A stretch of 24,833 nt of DNA from Lachnospiraceae bacterium (GTDB lineage Bacteria; Bacillota; Clostridia; Lachnospirales; Lachnospiraceae). The stretch's first letter is position 1, and the number at the start of each line of letters is the position of its first letter. Position numbers and translations under genes: made by a program. The stretch lies in the NCBI GenBank assembly GCA_900765975.1, contig CAAFTS010000095.1, positions 1 through 24,833 on the forward strand, read 5' to 3'. A model generated the notes under the pieces. That model was not told the origin of the DNA, made no database searches, and was given only the letters and a program-made list of their open reading frames with translations. Shown piece by piece: positions 22,308-24,833 of the stretch.

Positions 22308-23042
22308 ATGTTGCAGCCAGTAAACGGGATAATCGATGTCCATGCCCATATTATCCCCAAAGCAGATGACGGTTCCAGATATCTGGGGGAAACCCGGTTT
22401 ATGCTGAAAGAAGCATATGCACAGGGAATACGCAGTGTGATTGCCACGCCTCATTATCTGCACAGACATAATAAAATGAGCGCAGGCCAGATTCTGGACG
22501 CCTTAGAAAAAGTAAAAAAAATGGCAGGCGAAATTGCCCCGGATTTAACAATCTATTCCGGCGAAGAACTATTCTACCACGATGGTATTGTGGAAGCGCT
22601 GCAGTCCGGAAGGGCCTTATCGCTGGGGGGTACAAGATATGTTCTGATAGAGTTTTCAACTACTGTTTCATATAAAGAGATCTATCAGGCCGTACGCCAG
22701 CTGACTCTGGCCGGTTATATTCCGGTACTCGCTCATATTGAACGCTTCACCTGTCTGAGGAAAAGCGGCTGCATTGAAGAACTGATTCAGGCAGGAGCTT
22801 ATATGCAGATGAATTTCAGCAGCCTGTCGGGAATCAACCATCCGGTTGATCGTATCTGGTGCAGAAAAGCAGTGAAAAAAGGAAATATCCATCTGCTGGG
22901 TTCCGATATGCACCGGCTGGACTACAGGCCGCCTGAAATAAAGAAAGCAGTTGACTGGCTGCTAAAGGACTGCAAAAGGGAGACATTTGAGCGGCTGACC
23001 TATTATCAGCCAAAGAAACTCCTGAATGGGGAACTGTTTTAG
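22308..23042 (+). CDS. cpsB: CpsB-type PHP-domain tyrosine-protein phosphatase (operon 2)
   Basis: A 244-aa second copy of the capsule phosphatase, predicted to act on the CpsD kinase encoded at 23939. The PHP metal motifs are kept: HAH at 12-14, DDG, ATPH, AHIE and GSDMH before RLDYRPP. It is clearly homologous throughout to the protein at 124-855, but with many substitutions. ATG 22308 is chosen because AGGGAG (22295-22300) lies seven bases upstream. An in-frame ATG at 22236 falls inside palindrome site 4, has no ribosome site and would add an unrelated extension. As first gene after the switch region, it would be the first to respond to promoter orientation. Confidence 0.93.
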   Translation: MLQPVNGIIDVHAHIIPKADDGSRYLGETRFMLKEAYAQGIRSVIATPHYLHRHNKMSAGQILDALEKVKKMAGEIAPDLTIYSGEELFYHDGIVEALQSGRALSLGGTRYVLIEFSTTVSYKEIYQAVRQLTLAGYIPVLAHIERFTCLRKSGCIEELIQAGAYMQMNFSSLSGINHPVDRIWCRKAVKKGNIHLLGSDMHRLDYRPPEIKKAVDWLLKDCKRETFERLTYYQPKKLLNGELF

Positions 23043-23106
23043 TAAGCTAATTCCTGCTTGATGGAAATAGATAAGATTAATTTAAAAAAGAAAAGGAATC
23101 TGGAAA

Positions 23107-23946
23107 ATGGAAAAGATGTACACAGAAGACAAAGAAGAGATAGAGATTGATCTCCGGGAACTGCTGTTTGAGCTGAAAAAAAGGTTATGGCTGATTCTTG
23201 TGGCCCTGTTTCTCGGAATCGGCATTGCCGGCGCCGGCAGCGCATTTCTAATCACCCCGCAATATAAATCAGAAGCGAAGCTTTACATATTATCGAAGGA
23301 GACAACTTTGACTTCTCTGGCAGATCTTCAAATCGGCAGTCAGCTTACACAGGACTACAAGGTTTTGGTCAGCAGCCGGCCGGTTATGGAGGGTGTCATT
23401 AACCATCTCAAATTAGACTATTCTTACAAAGAACTGGCCGGAAAGCTGACGGTGGAGAATCCGCAGAATACGCGAATCCTGTCTTTAACGGTGCGTGATG
23501 AGAATCCGTATATGGCCAAGCAGATCGTGGATGATATCGCAAATACCGCTTCCGACTACATTGGGGAAATCATGGAAATGGTACCGCCGAAAATGATTGA
23601 GGACGGTGTGGTGGCATCGGAGCCCTACAGCCCCAGCATAAAGAGAAATACACTACTTGGAGGAATCCTGGCGGTGTTTTTAATCTGTGCCTTGATAGCG
23701 GTCCGTGTTGTCTTTAGTGACACCGTTAAGAGTGAGGAAGATGTTGAAAGATACCTGAGTATCCCTGTATTGGCTGTTATTCCCAAAAAGAGAGAGAAGG
23801 GCAAGAAAAAAGAAAAACATAAATCACCGAAAGAGCCGGGTAAGGGAGAAACCAGGAAGGGAGAAACCAGGAAGGGAGAAACCAGGAAGGAAGAAATCAG
23901 GAAAGAAGTAAAAGGGCCAAAAGAGGAGGAGCAGATAAATGGATAA
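23107..23946 (+). CDS. cpsC: CpsC / Wzz-family chain-length determinant (operon 2)
   Basis: A 279-aa homologue of the protein at 966-1787, with the same two membrane helices (about residues 26-46 and 181-202) around a Wzz domain, and an almost identical QYKSEAKLY...ETTLTSLADLQIGSQLTQDYKVLV region. The cytosolic tail is long, basic and repetitive, containing three perfect KGETR units followed by a degenerate KEEIR. ATG 23107 has AAGGAA (23093-23098) eight bases upstream. The end overlaps cpsD by eight bases. It would activate the adjacent kinase and set the length of a second polymer whose assembly genes lie outside the window. Confidence 0.93.
   Translation: MEKMYTEDKEEIEIDLRELLFELKKRLWLILVALFLGIGIAGAGSAFLITPQYKSEAKLYILSKETTLTSLADLQIGSQLTQDYKVLVSSRPVMEGVINHLKLDYSYKELAGKLTVENPQNTRILSLTVRDENPYMAKQIVDDIANTASDYIGEIMEMVPPKMIEDGVVASEPYSPSIKRNTLLGGILAVFLICALIAVRVVFSDTVKSEEDVERYLSIPVLAVIPKKREKGKKKEKHKSPKEPGKGETRKGETRKGETRKEEIRKEVKGPKEEEQING
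23842..23901 (+). repeat. 15-bp in-frame tandem repeat in the cpsC copy 2 tail
   Basis: Three perfect copies of AAGGGAGAAACCAGG (23842-23856, 23857-23871 and 23872-23886), then a fourth diverged copy (23887-23901). Each unit encodes five residues, so slippage would change tail length without breaking the frame. The tail of the first cpsC has similar composition but no such repeat. Confidence 0.9.
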
Positions 23947-24640
23947 CGAAGTCTTTTTAAAAAGAACGGCAATAGAAGATTATCAGTACAATGAGGCGAT
24001 GAAAACACTTCGTACGAATATCCAGTTTTCAGGCACAGGTATTCAGGTTGTTATGCTTACAAGTTCTGTTCTCGGAGAGGGAAAGAGCGAGACCACTTTT
24101 CATTTAGCGGCCTCGCTGGCACAGCTGGATAAGAAGGTTCTTCTGATTGACGCCGATATCCGCAAATCGATCCTTGTCACACGATACCAATTGGACCGGA
24201 GAGTTGACGGGCTGTCCCAATACCTGAGCGGCCAGAAAAAATTGGAAGAGGTAGTTTATAAAACGAATCTGCCTAATTTGACCATGATTTTTTCCGGTCC
24301 CTATTCTCCGAACCCGGCAGAGCTGTTGGCAGAACCCCTTTTCGATAAATTAGTTGCCTGGGCAAGGGAGAATTTTGATTATGTCATAATTGATACGCCT
24401 CCGATGGGAAACCTGATTGATGGCGCGATTATAAGCCGGAACTGTGACGGAGCCATACTGGTTATTGAGAGCGGCAATATCAGCCACCGCCTTCTGCAAA
24501 AAGTGAAAGGCCAGTTGGAAAAGAGCGGATGCCGGATTTTGGGTGCGGTGTTAAATAAAGTGGACGTCAGACAAAACAGTTACTATTATTACGGAAAATA
24601 CGGGAAATATTATGGAAAAGAGTATAGCAGCGAGCATTAA
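23939..24640 (+). CDS. cpsD: CpsD bacterial tyrosine kinase (operon 2)
   Basis: A 233-aa BY-kinase paired with the CpsC at 23107. Walker A is at about 44-51 (VLGEGKSE), Walker A' at 67-74 (VLLIDADI), and Walker B ends at D152 (YVIID). The C-terminal tyrosine cluster (about 215-225, then Y229) is followed by a short tail. Compared with the copy at 1787 it lacks about 16 N-terminal residues and the Lys/Gly tail; the kinase cores are very similar. ATG 23939 overlaps the cpsC stop by eight bases, with a strong AGGAGGAG (23924-23931) seven bases upstream. No LCP gene follows within the window; a hairpin-rich element follows instead. Confidence 0.95.
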   Translation: MDNEVFLKRTAIEDYQYNEAMKTLRTNIQFSGTGIQVVMLTSSVLGEGKSETTFHLAASLAQLDKKVLLIDADIRKSILVTRYQLDRRVDGLSQYLSGQKKLEEVVYKTNLPNLTMIFSGPYSPNPAELLAEPLFDKLVAWARENFDYVIIDTPPMGNLIDGAIISRNCDGAILVIESGNISHRLLQKVKGQLEKSGCRILGAVLNKVDVRQNSYYYYGKYGKYYGKEYSSEH

Positions 24641-24663
24641 GACGCACAGAGCTTTAAAAATAT

Positions 24664-24833
24664 GTTACAGTTCAGCCTTCAGCTAAACCGTAACAAATGA
24701 TGCACAGAAACGGCAAAAACGCCGTTGATTGTGGTGAAAAGTTTACTTTTCATCGCGTCGCGCCGCACAACTCGGGATTTTCGCAAAAAACAGCGAAAAC
24801 ACCTCGCGGAATACATCATGGCTGAACTGTTAC
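24664..24833. repeat. Hairpin-rich intergenic element with inverted ends
   Basis: About 170 bp contain four stem-loops in a row: GTTACAGTTCAGC / GCTAAACCGTAAC (24664-24694, two mismatches), AACGGC / GCCGTT (24709-24726), TGAAAAGT / ACTTTTCA (24735-24752) and TTTTCGC / GCGAAAA (24778-24799). The left end GTTACAGTTCAGCC (24664-24677) is repeated inverted at the window end (GGCTGAACTGTTAC, 24820-24833) with one mismatch. None is followed by a T tract. This looks like a REP/BIME-type or MITE-like repeat, or a structured RNA. The right boundary may lie beyond the window. Confidence 0.6.

Overview
The window looks like chromosome from a Gram-positive gut Clostridia member, most likely Lachnospiraceae. 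I infer this from the CpsB/CpsC/CpsD tyrosine-phosphorelay cassette, an LCP ligase, strong AGGAG-type ribosome sites and moderate-to-low GC. It is a capsule / exopolysaccharide island, and every convincing gene is on the + strand.

Layout. (1) 62-91: a near-perfect dif-like palindrome just upstream of the first operon. (2) 124-4358: chain-length control and attachment genes: PHP phosphatase CpsB, Wzz-like CpsC, BY-kinase CpsD, an LCP transferase and a small secreted protein. (3) 4616-15035: repeat-unit assembly: a polyprenyl-phosphate sugar-1-phosphate transferase, GT2, a B12-binding radical SAM enzyme, GT4, an Rmd-like nucleotide-sugar reductase, a WbsX/GH99-like protein, a Wzy-like polymerase, a CatB-type acetyltransferase and a Wzx flippase. 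The middle of this block is visibly more A/T-rich than its flanks. (4) 15032-20557: a phosphonate module: a TagF/TagB-like phosphotransferase, a three-domain nucleotidyltransferase / cytidylyltransferase-like / PEP mutase fusion, an iron-type alcohol dehydrogenase and phosphonopyruvate decarboxylase. Together these predict 2-hydroxyethylphosphonate, activated with CMP and attached to the glycan. (5) 20963-21814: a tyrosine recombinase. (6) 21857-22208: a segment bounded by a perfect 21-bp inverted repeat, followed by two more copies of the same palindrome at 31-bp spacing. (7) 22308-24640: a second, diverged cpsB-cpsC-cpsD set, probably the start of another capsule operon that continues past the window. 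(8) 24664-24833: a hairpin-rich intergenic element with inverted ends.

The most interesting reading is a recombinase-controlled capsule switch. The inverted repeats have the architecture of a tyrosine-recombinase core site: two arms around a 6-bp TCTATA spacer, resembling Xer dif. They lie directly between the recombinase gene and the second capsule operon. The best promoter inside the segment has a perfect extended -10 and 17-bp spacing, and points away from the capsule genes, so this assembly appears to show the OFF orientation. The first operon carries the same kind of site with a different spacer (TCACTA), which suggests locus-specific pairing. This is inference from sequence and needs read-level confirmation.
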